Numbered from the stretch's first letter, positions 17,342-26,598 are shown. The stretch is 64,000 nucleotides of DNA from Dyadobacter sp. (GCF_017744695.1 NZ_JAGIAS010000004.1:207303-271302); one strand, 5' to 3'. Numbers and translations are program-made. Notes: generated by a model from the sequence alone, not told the origin.

Positions 17342-19747
17342 ATGAATCGTTCCATTCGTAAAGTAGCTGTTCTTGGTTCGGGCATTATGGGCTCGCGCAT
17401 TGCCTGCCATTTTGCCAATATAGGCGTTGAAGTGCTCATGCTGGACATTGTTCCGAAAGACCTCACCGACGCCGAAAAAGCGAAAGGCATCACCACCGAT
17501 CACCCGGCGTTCCGGAACAGGATCGTGAATGATTCGTTTCAGGCGACACTCAAGGCTACGCCGGCGTCGTTGTACAGCCCGGCATTCGCTTCGCGGATCA
17601 AGCTCGGTAACTTCGAGGATAACCTGGCCGATATTAAAAACTACGATTGGGTAATAGAGGTCGTGGTAGAAAGGCTGGACATCAAAAAGAGCCTTTACGA
17701 GAAAGTGGATGCGCTTCGTAAGCCCGGCACGCTCATTACCTCGAATACGTCGGGTATCCCTATTCACCTGATGGCCGAAGGCCGGAGCGAGGATTTCCGC
17801 AAAAATTTCGCAGGAACGCACTTTTTCAACCCGCCACGCTACCTGCGCCTGCTCGAAATCATCCCGACAGCCGATACCGATCCGGGTGTGGTCGATTTTC
17901 TGATGCATTATGGCGAGCTGTTTTTGGGTAAAACCACCGTGCTCTGTAAAGACACGCCCGGCTTCATTGCGAACAGACTCGGTATTTACGCATTGATCCA
18001 GACCATCCGCGTGGCCGAAGAAATGGGGCTGAGTGTAGATGAAGTGGATAAACTGACCGGACCTGTTGCGGGAAGACCGAAATCGGGTACCTACCGGCTT
18101 TCGGATGTCGTAGGTCTCGACACGACTGTCCATGTAGCCAACAACCTTTATGCATCCGGCGAAGGTAAAGACGAATCGCGCGATGCATTTGTGCTGCCGG
18201 AAATCATGCAAAGGCTGTTCGATAACAAATGGCTGGGCGATAAAACGGGGCAGGGTTTTTATAAGAAAATTAAAGACGAAAAAGGTAAATCCGTTATCCT
18301 GGCGCTGGATTTTAAAACGCTGGAATACGTGCCGTCGGGCAAGGTGAAATTCGATACCCTCGAAGGCACCAAAAATATCAGCGACGTGTACAAACGCTTC
18401 GGCGCGCTGGTGGCAGGTAAGGACAAGGCTGGTGATTTTTACCGGAAAACATTTGCGGATGTATTCAAATATGCCACATTCCGCATTCCTGAAATTTCGG
18501 ACGAAATATTCCGGATCGACCAGGCCATTACAGCCGGTTTCGGATGGCAATATGGCCTTTTCGAAACGTGGGATGCCATTGGTGTGAAAAACATGCTGGC
18601 GATCATGGAGTCGCTGGATCTGAAACCGGCCGCGTGGGTTTACGAAATGCTCGCAGCGGGCAACGAGTCCTTCTATAAAGTCGAGGCTGGCAAGCGGCTG
18701 TATTATGATATTCCTTCGAAATCGTACAAACGCATTCCGGGCCAGGACAGCTTCATTTTACTCAGCAATCTTTCCAACAACATTGTTTGGAAAAACGCAG
18801 GTGCTAACCTGTACGACATCGGCGACGGCATCCTGAACCTTGAATTCAAATCCAAAATGAACACGATGGGTTCGGAGGTGATCGAGGGCATTCAAAAAAG
18901 CATTAGTCTTGCCGAGAAGGATTTCCGGGGACTGGTGATTGGAAATGAAGCCGTCGAAGCATTTTCGGCCGGAGCCAACCTGGCAATGTTGTTTATGTAC
19001 GCTGTCGAGCAGGAGTTTGACGAGATTAACCTCGTGATTTCGCAATTCCAGCAAACCATGATGCGCGCGCGGTACTCGTCGGTGCCGGTGGTGGTGGCGC
19101 CTCACACGCTTGCGCTCGGGGGCGGCTGCGAGCTTACGCTACACGCGGACAAGGTAGTAGCACACGCGGAAACGTACATCGGTCTGGTCGAATTTGGCGT
19201 GGGGCTGATCCCTGCCGGCGGCGGTACCAAAGAAATGGCATTGCGCTGCTCGGATATGTACCAGGCGGGCGATCCCGAACTGAATATCCTCCAAAATGCA
19301 TTCATGAACATCGCTCAGGCGAAGGTGTCCACGTCCGCGCACGAGGCAAAGGCGATGAATTACTTGCAGGACAAAGACCAGATCGTACTCAATCGCTCCC
19401 GGTTGATCGCCGAAGCCAAACAGGCGGCCATTGATCTGGCGGAAAATGGTTATACCCAACCCAAACCACGCCACGACATTAAGGTACAGGGCAAAACGGG
19501 CATTGCATTGTTCCTGGCGGGCATTACCCAAATGCGCCTCGCAAACTATATTACCGACCACGACGCCAAAATTGCGGGTAAACTGGCCTACGTCATCAAC
19601 GGCGGCGATTTGAGCTATCCGCAGCTTGTTTCGGAACAATACCTGATCGATCTTGAACGGGAAGCCTTCCTCTCTCTGTGCGGCGAGAAAAAGACGCTGG
19701 AAAGAATGCAGGGACTCCTGAATGGCGGCAAGCCACCCAGAAACTGA
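17342..19747 (+). CDS. fadN: Fused 3-hydroxyacyl-CoA dehydrogenase / enoyl-CoA hydratase (FadN type)
   Basis: This 801-residue enzyme carries out the hydration and NAD-dependent oxidation steps of fatty acid beta-oxidation. Domains in order: NAD-binding Rossmann domain with GSGIMGS at residues 12-18; 3-hydroxyacyl-CoA dehydrogenase C-terminal domains from about 200 to 430 (HFFNPPRYLRLLEI, then DTPGFIANRLG); a crotonase domain from about 470 to 700 with GANLAML, GGGCEL and FGVGLIPAGGG. The dehydrogenase-first order is that of Bacillus FadN (789 residues), opposite to E. coli FadB. It is cotranscribed with the MarR gene; thiolase and acyl-CoA dehydrogenase are elsewhere in the window. Confidence 0.93.
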   Translation: MNRSIRKVAVLGSGIMGSRIACHFANIGVEVLMLDIVPKDLTDAEKAKGITTDHPAFRNRIVNDSFQATLKATPASLYSPAFASRIKLGNFEDNLADIKNYDWVIEVVVERLDIKKSLYEKVDALRKPGTLITSNTSGIPIHLMAEGRSEDFRKNFAGTHFFNPPRYLRLLEIIPTADTDPGVVDFLMHYGELFLGKTTVLCKDTPGFIANRLGIYALIQTIRVAEEMGLSVDEVDKLTGPVAGRPKSGTYRLSDVVGLDTTVHVANNLYASGEGKDESRDAFVLPEIMQRLFDNKWLGDKTGQGFYKKIKDEKGKSVILALDFKTLEYVPSGKVKFDTLEGTKNISDVYKRFGALVAGKDKAGDFYRKTFADVFKYATFRIPEISDEIFRIDQAITAGFGWQYGLFETWDAIGVKNMLAIMESLDLKPAAWVYEMLAAGNESFYKVEAGKRLYYDIPSKSYKRIPGQDSFILLSNLSNNIVWKNAGANLYDIGDGILNLEFKSKMNTMGSEVIEGIQKSISLAEKDFRGLVIGNEAVEAFSAGANLAMLFMYAVEQEFDEINLVISQFQQTMMRARYSSVPVVVAPHTLALGGGCELTLHADKVVAHAETYIGLVEFGVGLIPAGGGTKEMALRCSDMYQAGDPELNILQNAFMNIAQAKVSTSAHEAKAMNYLQDKDQIVLNRSRLIAEAKQAAIDLAENGYTQPKPRHDIKVQGKTGIALFLAGITQMRLANYITDHDAKIAGKLAYVINGGDLSYPQLVSEQYLIDLEREAFLSLCGEKKTLERMQGLLNGGKPPRN

Positions 19748-19804
19748 TCGGGAATTATTGTTTCACCAAATTATGTTTCATCTTTACGGTTGCTGACCCA
19801 AAAG

Positions 19805-19812
19805 TACATTTG
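19805..19812 (+). promoter_or_regulatory. Candidate -7 element of the Rrf2 gene
   Basis: TACATTTG matches TAnnTTTG and ends only 7 nt before the ATG at 19820, so the transcript would be leaderless or nearly so. No clear -33 box at the usual spacing. Confidence 0.4.
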
Positions 19813-19819
19813 ATCAACA

Positions 19820-20263
19820 ATGATTTCGAAAAAAGCTAAATACGCGCTCAAGGCCCTCAAAGTTCTGGCGGAACAATACGGAAAAGGACCCGTATTGATC
19901 TCTTACATTGCTGAAAAAGAGAAGATTCCTAAAAAATTCCTGGAAGCGATCCTGCTCGACTTGCGGAACAATGGCGTGCTCCAAAGCCAGAAAGGAAAAG
20001 GCGGTGGCTATCTGCTTCGCGTACCCCCGGGGGAAGTCAATTTCTCGAAGGTATTGCGGATCATCGACGGGCCTATCGCACCTGCGCTTTGCGTTTCCAT
20101 GTTCTTCTATGGCAAATGCGACGATTGCAAGGATGAAGAGACATGCAGCTTACGTACCGTCCTCGAAAGATGGAGAGATGCCAACCTGGCTGTTTTGGAC
20201 AAGACGACGCTGAATGACCTGTTGCAAGCGGAAAACGCCGCGTCGACAGACATTTTATCGTAA
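19820..20263 (+). CDS. Rrf2-family regulator with four cysteines
   Basis: The 147-residue protein has the Rrf2 winged helix: SKKAKYALKAL at the N-terminus, IPKKFLEAIL as recognition helix and the GKGGGYLL wing. Cys91, Cys100, Cys103 and Cys109 are spaced so that they could hold an iron-sulfur cluster, as in IscR and NsrR, although the spacing differs from IscR. Related Bacteroidota and cyanobacterial proteins carry the same CDDC region. It is monocistronic, between fadN and a convergent glycosyltransferase gene. Its targets are not evident; an Fe-S, redox or cysteine sensor role is inferred. Confidence 0.87.
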   Translation: MISKKAKYALKALKVLAEQYGKGPVLISYIAEKEKIPKKFLEAILLDLRNNGVLQSQKGKGGGYLLRVPPGEVNFSKVLRIIDGPIAPALCVSMFFYGKCDDCKDEETCSLRTVLERWRDANLAVLDKTTLNDLLQAENAASTDILS

Positions 20264-20272
20264 GACGGCAGG

Positions 20273-21895
20273 CTACTGCGGGGTCGCCGTGCGACGATCA
20301 TTGCGGATGTAAAGCCGCACATCGTCATACTCGCCCAGCAAAGTGTAGTGATTACGGAGATATTGATTTAACTCAGGGTAGCTTTCGATGCCCTGAGTTT
20401 TTTTGTCTTGCACCCAATGGCTGTTCTTGCCCACCGCATCCACCACAAATGCCGGTTTAGTTCTTTCCAGGTCGGACATGTAGCGCTTGCGATAGGTATC
20501 GCGCATCGGATGTTCAAAAATTGAGCGTTCTGAATGGTTTTCGGCCGTTCCCTGCGCCAGTTGTGCTTCTACATAGTACGAACAATTCCAGCCCCACACA
20601 ACCATGTAGTCGCCTTCTTTCCGCCGTTTCAGGATTTCCGTTACCACCGGGCTTTGCTGTAATGTCGTTTTGCCTACCGAATCGAATGCATTCAACCGGC
20701 GCTCTTTCACGTAATGCAATGCGTCATAACCACCAAACCACATCACAATGATCGCGGGGAATGCAAGCGACCAGCCTTCGACAGCCGAAAAGCCGTATGC
20801 AGCCAGCAATGACCATGGAATAATGCAGAAATTGAGGTAATGAATAAAATCGTTGCCCGATTTCGTTACGGCGTAGATACTCGCCAGAATAAGCAATAGG
20901 ATGGTAAACGGTACATAGAAATCCATTTTACCGGGCACGTAAAGCCTTACTATCCTGACCAACCCGATCACGATCGGAACAATCAATGCAAGGGTGAAAA
21001 ACTGGAAGTCGGTGGATAATGAGACAATCTTGTAGAATTGAGAGGGGATCTCCGCAAACGTGCTTCCACCCGCATAAATCGCATTTCCAAGCACATAAAA
21101 ATCAATGAGGTCGTCGAAAACACCGAACGCCAATGTGAATGCGAGGAAAAAAAGCGGCACGGTAAGTCCGCCCAGGATCAATGCACCTGCGGATTTGAAC
21201 TCCCCATACCGCTGAAACCGACTGAACAATACCCAGGATGCCGACAATACTATGACGGCGACAATCGGTACGGCTTGCAATTTCCCAAAAGGAACCGCTC
21301 CCGCCGCGAGGCCCAGAAAATAAAGTCCGCCTGGCGAAGGCGCCGTTTTCGGATCGAGACGCGAAAGTTGATACAGGCAAAATGCGAGCAACAGAACCGG
21401 AAGCTGCTCACTCGAATAATGCACGAAATCGATTTCCTGCGTAAAAGCCACAAAAAGCAGCGGAACAATGGAAACGCCACGCGCTATCGTCGCGCCAAAC
21501 CAGTTTTTTAATGCGGAAAACAATAAAAGCCACGCCCCGGCCACACAAAGCAATCCCATAAAACGGGCAGCACTGTAATCGATTTGAAAACCCAGCAGCT
21601 TGGGAAATACCAGCAGATAGTTATCCAACGGGCCTATGGTGGTGCCATCGACAGACCGCCAATATACCGAGTCCTGTAACAGCGTAATCGCATGACTAAG
21701 CATCTGGCTCTCGTCCTGATTGAGCTCGCGGTTGAAGACGATCACCGGCAACCGCATCACAACAAGCAGCAGAACGCCTAACGACAAGTATGCCCGGGTG
21801 GACAGCGATTTATTTTGTGAGGCAAAAATGAGAACACCAGCCAGCAAATAGCCCAGAAACCAATAAATGGGGGGAGAATTGTCGAAACTAAACAT
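20273..21895 (-). CDS. GT-C type membrane glycosyltransferase (PMT/ArnT-like)
   Basis: The 540-residue protein has about ten to twelve hydrophobic segments. The first periplasmic loop carries an acidic motif (NRELNQDESQM, near residue 80), as in GT39/GT83 transferases that use polyprenyl-phosphate sugars as donors. The C-terminal 120 residues are soluble. It lies 4 bp after a DPM-like transferase gene, which would make such a lipid-linked sugar, and after an epimerase gene. I infer that the three act together to add a sugar to a lipid or surface glycan at the outer face of the membrane. The acceptor is unknown. Confidence 0.75.
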   Translation of the reverse strand: MFSFDNSPPIYWFLGYLLAGVLIFASQNKSLSTRAYLSLGVLLLVVMRLPVIVFNRELNQDESQMLSHAITLLQDSVYWRSVDGTTIGPLDNYLLVFPKLLGFQIDYSAARFMGLLCVAGAWLLLFSALKNWFGATIARGVSIVPLLFVAFTQEIDFVHYSSEQLPVLLLAFCLYQLSRLDPKTAPSPGGLYFLGLAAGAVPFGKLQAVPIVAVIVLSASWVLFSRFQRYGEFKSAGALILGGLTVPLFFLAFTLAFGVFDDLIDFYVLGNAIYAGGSTFAEIPSQFYKIVSLSTDFQFFTLALIVPIVIGLVRIVRLYVPGKMDFYVPFTILLLILASIYAVTKSGNDFIHYLNFCIIPWSLLAAYGFSAVEGWSLAFPAIIVMWFGGYDALHYVKERRLNAFDSVGKTTLQQSPVVTEILKRRKEGDYMVVWGWNCSYYVEAQLAQGTAENHSERSIFEHPMRDTYRKRYMSDLERTKPAFVVDAVGKNSHWVQDKKTQGIESYPELNQYLRNHYTLLGEYDDVRLYIRNDRRTATPQ

Positions 21896-21899
21896 ACGA

Positions 21900-22847
21900 T
21901 TAGCTAAAAGACTCTACTTTCTCGACAAAATCGCGGTAATGAACGGCGGGGATAAAATGCTGCTGCGACCGGTACTGCAACACCATAAATACCAGAAACA
22001 GCGATATAAGGAATGATTGCAACATGAGGATCATGAGCGTACTGCCTAATGTCGATGCCCAACCGGGCGTAGCATTCCCGATCAGTTTCAGGAAAAGAAT
22101 GAAGAATATAAATCCAATGGCAATGGCCGACATGAAGATCGAGAAGATCAGAATACGCACTGCCGTAGTATCGACCATCACCGAAATAGCGCTCAAACCG
22201 TGCAGGACGAGCGACACGAAATTCATTTTACTCTCACCAGCCAGCCTTTTGGCACGGTTGGTCAGCACCGAATCGTAAGGAATGCGTGATTTGATCACTC
22301 CCCCCGGGTAGTTGTTCCAGATCTCGGAAACGCGCACGAGGTTCTGCAAACGGCTTTGCGGCACCAGGCTGAAATTGCCGAAAGTGATCACCTTACCCGT
22401 CAACAATTTGAAAACATACTTATAAATCACATAAAAAAAACGGAACAGGAAGCCCTCGGTGCGCTTGTTGCGCTCCGCAAAAATAATCTTGTCCGGCTCT
22501 TCGATAGACCTCGCCGCCAGCTTGTTAATATCGCCGGGCGCATCCTCTCCATCCGCGTCCATTACGATCACCTTGTCCGCTTTCAAATTTTCGGCTACAT
22601 AAGATAACCCGATCGCAATCGCTTTCTGGTGGCCCAGGTTACGGTATAGCCGCAACACTTTCAGCTCTTTTCCTCCGAAAGCAGCAAATGGCTCAGTTCT
22701 GGGACGGGAAGAGCAGTCGTCGACGATGAGTAGCGTCGTATTTTGAAGGATCGGGGTATTTAAATCCGCATTAATCTTTTGAATCAGCAGATTCAGTGCC
22801 TCCCAGTCATTGAATTGGGGAATAATAATGACGTAATTTTCTGGCAT
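21900..22847 (-). CDS. Family 2 glycosyltransferase, polyprenyl-phosphate sugar synthase type
   Basis: The 315-residue protein has a GT-A domain (residues about 1-225) with IVDDCSSRP and the metal-binding MDADGED, followed by two C-terminal membrane helices (about 233-265 and 275-305). This layout matches DPM1/GtrB-like enzymes that move a sugar from a nucleotide donor onto polyprenyl phosphate. It lies between the epimerase gene (54-bp gap with a hairpin) and the GT-C gene (4-bp gap) on the same strand. Sugar identity is not visible. Confidence 0.85.
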   Translation of the reverse strand: MPENYVIIIPQFNDWEALNLLIQKINADLNTPILQNTTLLIVDDCSSRPRTEPFAAFGGKELKVLRLYRNLGHQKAIAIGLSYVAENLKADKVIVMDADGEDAPGDINKLAARSIEEPDKIIFAERNKRTEGFLFRFFYVIYKYVFKLLTGKVITFGNFSLVPQSRLQNLVRVSEIWNNYPGGVIKSRIPYDSVLTNRAKRLAGESKMNFVSLVLHGLSAISVMVDTTAVRILIFSIFMSAIAIGFIFFILFLKLIGNATPGWASTLGSTLMILMLQSFLISLFLVFMVLQYRSQQHFIPAVHYRDFVEKVESFS

Positions 22848-22861
22848 GGGAGAGAGTTACG

Positions 22862-22892
22862 AAAGCCTCCGGAAAGTAGTTCCGGAGGCTTT
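22862..22892 (-). terminator. Intra-operon hairpin after the epimerase gene
   Basis: The arms 22862-22873 and 22881-22892 are perfect 12-nt inverted copies (AAAGCCTCCGGA) with a 7-nt loop, between the epimerase stop and the glycosyltransferase start. The T-run is only 3 nt, so it may be an attenuator or a processing signal rather than a full stop. Confidence 0.55.
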
Positions 22893-22901
22893 GAATGTGA
22901 T

Positions 22902-23978
22902 TTAAACCGTTTTTACGCCCAATCGCGACGAGATTCCGTCGTGGATCTGGGTGAGTGTTTCCACGAGCCCGTATTCCCAGTTCCAATCCGGGTAATGCGA
23001 CTTGAACTTCGAAAGGTCGCTGACGTACCAGATGTGATCGCCGATACGGTTGGTCTCGGAATAGGAGTAAGAAAGTTTGTTTCCTGTAATCTGCTCGCAC
23101 AATGCGATCGCTTCGAGCATCGAGCAGTTGGCAAAACGGCCGCCACCGGCGTTATAAACTTCGCCCGGACGCGGGTTTTGATAATAATGCCAGAACATGT
23201 TCACCAGATCGTGGCTATGGATATTGTCGCGTACCTGCTTGCCTTTGTAACCGAAAATCGTGTAATGTGTTCCGGTAATGGCACATTTCATCAGGTAAGC
23301 CAGGAAGCCGTGCAGCTGCGCGCCGGAGTGGTTAGGACCTGTGAGGCAACCTCCGCGGAAAACAGCCGTTTTCATCCCGAAATAGCGGCCATATTCCTGC
23401 ACCATAATATCGGCAGCCACTTTGGAAGCACCGAAAATAGAGTGTTTGGTATGGTCTATGCTATGATTTTCGTCGATACCGTTTTCGAAATACGGGTGAT
23501 TTTCATCAATTTCCCAACGCGTTTCGAGCTCTACCAGTGGCAGGTAGTTAGGATTATCACCATAAACCTTGTTGGTAGAAGTGAAAATAAACACTGCCTC
23601 AGGTGCGTGCAGGCGGGTCATTTCGAGCATATTCAATGTACCTACCGCGTTCACGCCGAAATCGGTGAATGGCTCGCGGGCTGCCCAGTCGTGGCTTGGC
23701 TGCGCTGCCGCATGAACGATCATTTTAATGTCCGTTCCGTACTCTTTGAAAATAGGTTCGAGCTGGCTGACCTCGCGGATATCCGCAGAATAGTGTTTGT
23801 AGTTGCCAAAAGCCTCCTCAATGCGATTGCGGTTCCATTCAGTGTTTCCATCCGCGCCAAAAAAGTATTGGCGAAGGTTGTTATCGACTCCGATGACCAG
23901 GTCAAACTTGCCAGCCAAAAAAGCAACTGATTCACTTCCAATTAGTCCGGCGGAGCCGGTGACCAAAGCTATGTTCAT
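22902..23978 (-). CDS. SDR-family sugar epimerase/dehydratase (CDP-tyvelose epimerase-like), Phe at the Tyr site
   Basis: The 358-residue protein is an extended SDR enzyme acting on nucleotide sugars: GSAGLIG at residues 8-14 binds NAD, HAAAQPSHDWA and FTSTNKVYGDNP follow, and RGGCLTGPNHSG lines the sugar pocket, close to CDP-paratose/tyvelose 2-epimerases. The active-site motif YxxxK reads FGASK here: residue 182 is Phe (codon TTC) and Lys is 186. Thr and Ser of the catalytic set remain. Either another residue takes over, or only part of the usual reaction is done. It heads a three-gene unit with a DPM-like and a GT-C transferase. Confidence 0.85.
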   Translation of the reverse strand: MNIALVTGSAGLIGSESVAFLAGKFDLVIGVDNNLRQYFFGADGNTEWNRNRIEEAFGNYKHYSADIREVSQLEPIFKEYGTDIKMIVHAAAQPSHDWAAREPFTDFGVNAVGTLNMLEMTRLHAPEAVFIFTSTNKVYGDNPNYLPLVELETRWEIDENHPYFENGIDENHSIDHTKHSIFGASKVAADIMVQEYGRYFGMKTAVFRGGCLTGPNHSGAQLHGFLAYLMKCAITGTHYTIFGYKGKQVRDNIHSHDLVNMFWHYYQNPRPGEVYNAGGGRFANCSMLEAIALCEQITGNKLSYSYSETNRIGDHIWYVSDLSKFKSHYPDWNWEYGLVETLTQIHDGISSRLGVKTV

Positions 23979-24160
23979 GTTTTGAATACTTTTTAATCGC
24001 TTATTTCTTTCTAAAATTTCGGCTTCGCCCTGCCTCGAATACGTAAAGTAAATTAAAAATGTTCAATCGTCACAACTTCACTTAGTCAATGGGCAGAATC
24101 CAGAAGGATAATACGCGCAACACAATATTAAAATTGTTCAATAACTAAAAAAATAGGGCA

Positions 24161-24192
24161 AAAAAAAGATATCCCCATTTTCCGGGGATATC
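24161..24192 (-). terminator. Terminator of the small lipoprotein gene
   Basis: The arms 24168-24176 (GATATCCCC) and 24184-24192 are perfect inverted copies; on the minus strand the hairpin is followed by seven T (24161-24167). Confidence 0.85.
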
Positions 24193-24218
24193 TCGTATAT
24201 TTTATCAATGAATGGTTG

Positions 24219-24473
24219 CTATTCTTTCACCAGCGAGCTAGGAATTTTACCACCGTAAAGCTTCGCGCGGATGTCGTTTACGCGGGCATCGAGCTCAGGC
24301 TTCGCATCATACTTGAATGACATCTGACGCGGCAGGGAATCAGGGCTTACGCCATATACCCACTCATTACCGGCATTCACATCTTTTTGATCCTTGCGGT
24401 TGAACCTTTGGTATTCGCAAGAAGAAAGAAGTACCACACACGCAGCAAAAGCAACTATTTTATTGAATTTCAT
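24219..24473 (-). CDS. Small lipoprotein, unknown function
   Basis: The 84-residue protein starts with a lipoprotein signal (MKFNKIVAFAACVVLLSSC) with Cys19 as the lipid-modified residue. The mature part of 65 residues is polar and charged (EYQRFNRKDQKD...), with no known domain. Having no Asp at +2 by inner-membrane retention rules does not decide its location in Bacteroidota. It has its own strong promoter (24501-24532) and terminator, so it is a free-standing gene and probably well expressed. Confidence 0.8.
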   Translation of the reverse strand: MKFNKIVAFAACVVLLSSCEYQRFNRKDQKDVNAGNEWVYGVSPDSLPRQMSFKYDAKPELDARVNDIRAKLYGGKIPSSLVKE

Positions 24474-24500
24474 TTCTTTGATCGTTCATAGTATTGTGCG

Positions 24501-24532
24501 CAAAAATAACCGCCAATTTCATAACCACCAAA
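24501..24532 (-). promoter_or_regulatory. Promoter of the small lipoprotein gene
   Basis: On the minus strand TTTG (24529-24532) and TATTTTTG (24501-24508) are separated by 20 nt, a full match to the Bacteroidota -33/-7 pattern. The start codon lies 28 nt downstream. Confidence 0.75.
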
Positions 24533-24550
24533 TTGCAGGCAGCTGAAATA

Positions 24551-26284
24551 TTATTTTTTTAATTCGGCCAATTCATCCCGCACAAACTGCATCAGCTCAG
24601 CGATATGCCGCTCCGAGAAATCGAACGGGATATTGGCGGCCTGGTAAATTTCACCTATCGTAGCGGTATATCCGAGCTTCAATGCGTCCAGGTACCCTTT
24701 CAAGCCAGCCGTTGGGTTCTCCCGGTAGTTTTTCCAGACGCCGATCGCGCCCAACTGCGCAATGCCGTATTCGATGTAATAGAATGGCACTTCATAAATG
24801 TGCAACTGGCGCTGCCACAGGTACTTTTTGAAATTTTCCAATCCCGACCAATCCATTACGGTGTCGGTAAATTCCTCATAAATACGCACCCACGCGTCGG
24901 TGCGCTGCTCAGGCGTATGCCGCGGATTTTCGTACATCCAATGCTGGAATTTATCCACCGTCGCGACCCAGGGCAGAGTTTCGATGATCGATTCCAAATG
25001 GGTGATCTTGGCGCGTTTCAGGTCTTCTTCGTTTTCAAAGAACTCGTCCCAGAAATCCATCGTGATCAATTCCATCGACATCGAAGCCAACTCGGCCACC
25101 TCCGAAGGTGTGTGTTTAAACGAATTCAAGGCGAGGTCGCGCGTCACGAGTGAGTGTACCGCATGCCCGCCCTCGTGCAGGAGCGTAACCATGTCGCGCA
25201 GGTTGGAAGTCGCATTCATGAAGATAAACGGCACGCCAATCTCGTCGAGGGGATAGTTATAGCCCCCCGGTGCCTTGCCCTTCCGTGATTCGAGGTCCAG
25301 GTGCTTCATGGTTTTCATAATGCGCAGGCAGTCGCCCAGGAACGGGTCGAGGCGCGAGAAAGCGCGGATCGTCTTGTCGAGCAGCTCCTCACCGGTTTCG
25401 AATGGTTTCAAAGGCGGCAAGCCCTTCGGATCGACTTTCGTATCCCACGGACGAAGCGCATCCACCTGCAATGCCGCTTTACGCTCTGCAGCCATTTCGT
25501 TCAAAATCGGCACAACCGCCTTTTTTACCGAACCATGAAAGTTGAAGCAATCCTGCGGCGTGTAATCGAACCGGCCCATTGCGGCGAACATATAGTCGCG
25601 GTAGTTGGCAAAACCCGCATTGCGGCCCACGGTGTCGCGGAGACTCACAAGCTTGTTGAGCAAATCATCCAATTTCTCGTGATCCTCGTAACGGCGTCCG
25701 CTGATCGCGCGCCACGCTTCCTCACGCACATGGCGATCGGTGGATTGCAGACGGTCGGCAGCGCGTTGCAGGGTCATTTCCTCGCCATCGAGCGTAACCG
25801 TCATCGCACCGGCGATAGCGCCGTATTTACGTTCTTCGGTTTGCATTTCCGTGATAACCGGGATATTCTCCTCACGAAAAATCTCGATCGCCTTCTTCAT
25901 TCCCCGCAATGTAATCGCGAAACCGGGCTCTGTCAGCTCACCCAGAAAAGGGTTATCGACGATCTTCTTGTCGAGCGCATTGCCGTATTCGGCCAGTTTC
26001 GGCTGAATTTCCGTGATGAAGAATTGCAATGCGTTGATTAAACCTGTATTTGCAGTGTCGCAAGTCTGCCGGATGTAGCGCCATGCGAAATTTTCAGAGA
26101 GATACGACTCGATCTCGCTCCGGTCCGAAAACCATTGCTTCAAATCTTCCAGCGAGTTGATTTCCCTGTTTTTCAAATTCTCGAAGAATGGCTGAACATC
26201 ATCCCATTTCTTCAAATCAAATTCTTCCCCGATAAAAGGCCGCTTCGCGCGGGTTGGTATATGTAGTGTTTTCTGGTTGGACAT
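24551..26284 (-). CDS. pepF: M3 family oligoendopeptidase
   Basis: The 577-residue cytoplasmic metallopeptidase cleaves short peptides. The zinc motif HEGGH begins near residue 370, within LLHEGGHAVHSL, and the downstream Glu ligand lies in the SEVAELASMSMELI stretch about 25 residues later. The N-terminal helical region and overall length fit the PepF/M3B group. ATG at 26284 is 18 nt downstream of where a promoter at 26309-26341 would start transcription. It stands alone, after the DUF433/DUF5615 pair. Exact peptide preference cannot be read from the sequence. Confidence 0.92.
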   Translation of the reverse strand: MSNQKTLHIPTRAKRPFIGEEFDLKKWDDVQPFFENLKNREINSLEDLKQWFSDRSEIESYLSENFAWRYIRQTCDTANTGLINALQFFITEIQPKLAEYGNALDKKIVDNPFLGELTEPGFAITLRGMKKAIEIFREENIPVITEMQTEERKYGAIAGAMTVTLDGEEMTLQRAADRLQSTDRHVREEAWRAISGRRYEDHEKLDDLLNKLVSLRDTVGRNAGFANYRDYMFAAMGRFDYTPQDCFNFHGSVKKAVVPILNEMAAERKAALQVDALRPWDTKVDPKGLPPLKPFETGEELLDKTIRAFSRLDPFLGDCLRIMKTMKHLDLESRKGKAPGGYNYPLDEIGVPFIFMNATSNLRDMVTLLHEGGHAVHSLVTRDLALNSFKHTPSEVAELASMSMELITMDFWDEFFENEEDLKRAKITHLESIIETLPWVATVDKFQHWMYENPRHTPEQRTDAWVRIYEEFTDTVMDWSGLENFKKYLWQRQLHIYEVPFYYIEYGIAQLGAIGVWKNYRENPTAGLKGYLDALKLGYTATIGEIYQAANIPFDFSERHIAELMQFVRDELAELKK

Positions 26285-26307
26285 ATAAGAGGTACTTTGT
26301 TAAAAAT

Positions 26308-26598
26308 TCAAATGTAAAAATGAAGGCCTGGCTTACGCAAAAAGATCACAATGGTTTCGGTTTCATGGAAAGCATACCGCAGAAAGATCACGCTGATATC
26401 TGAAATGTTGTGGGCAAAGACCCATTCGCCGAAGTCTTTGTCTTCGGTAAGGATAATGCGCGGTGGATTTCGGGAAAAATCGATAATGTCTTCGTCGGAC
26501 AAACCTCGGTTGTTTTCGTAGATGGAGTGAACGTCAAATCCTGCGTTACGGATCGCTCTTATCAGACCGTGATCGATATTTTCATCAGCCAGAATCAC
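26308..26598 (-). CDS. DUF5615 PIN-like protein, probable toxin partner
   Basis: The 96-residue protein starts with GTG at 26598, overlapping the stop of the DUF433 gene (GTGA). It has the acidic residues of the PIN-like DUF5615 fold: ILADENIDHGL at the N-terminus, DEDIIDFSR and LTEDKDFGEW. PIN domains are usually ribonucleases. DUF433 followed by DUF5615 is a frequent VapBC-like pair, so this is the presumed toxin. Activity has not been shown from sequence alone. Confidence 0.85.
   Translation of the reverse strand: MILADENIDHGLIRAIRNAGFDVHSIYENNRGLSDEDIIDFSRNPPRIILTEDKDFGEWVFAHNISDISVIFLRYAFHETETIVIFLRKPGLHFYI
26309..26341 (-). promoter_or_regulatory. Promoter of the M3 peptidase gene
   Basis: On the minus strand TTTG (26338-26341) and TACATTTG (26309-26316) are 21 nt apart. 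The promoter lies inside the 3' end of the DUF5615 gene, so the peptidase gene can be transcribed on its own. Confidence 0.7.

Noticed and set aside
17333..18550. Minus-strand frame of 405 codons over fadN
   Set aside because: Shadow of fadN, whose motifs are complete in the other strand.
22779..23930. Plus-strand frame of 383 codons over the epimerase gene
   Set aside because: Antisense shadow; rich in Val, Arg and Phe from reverse codons.
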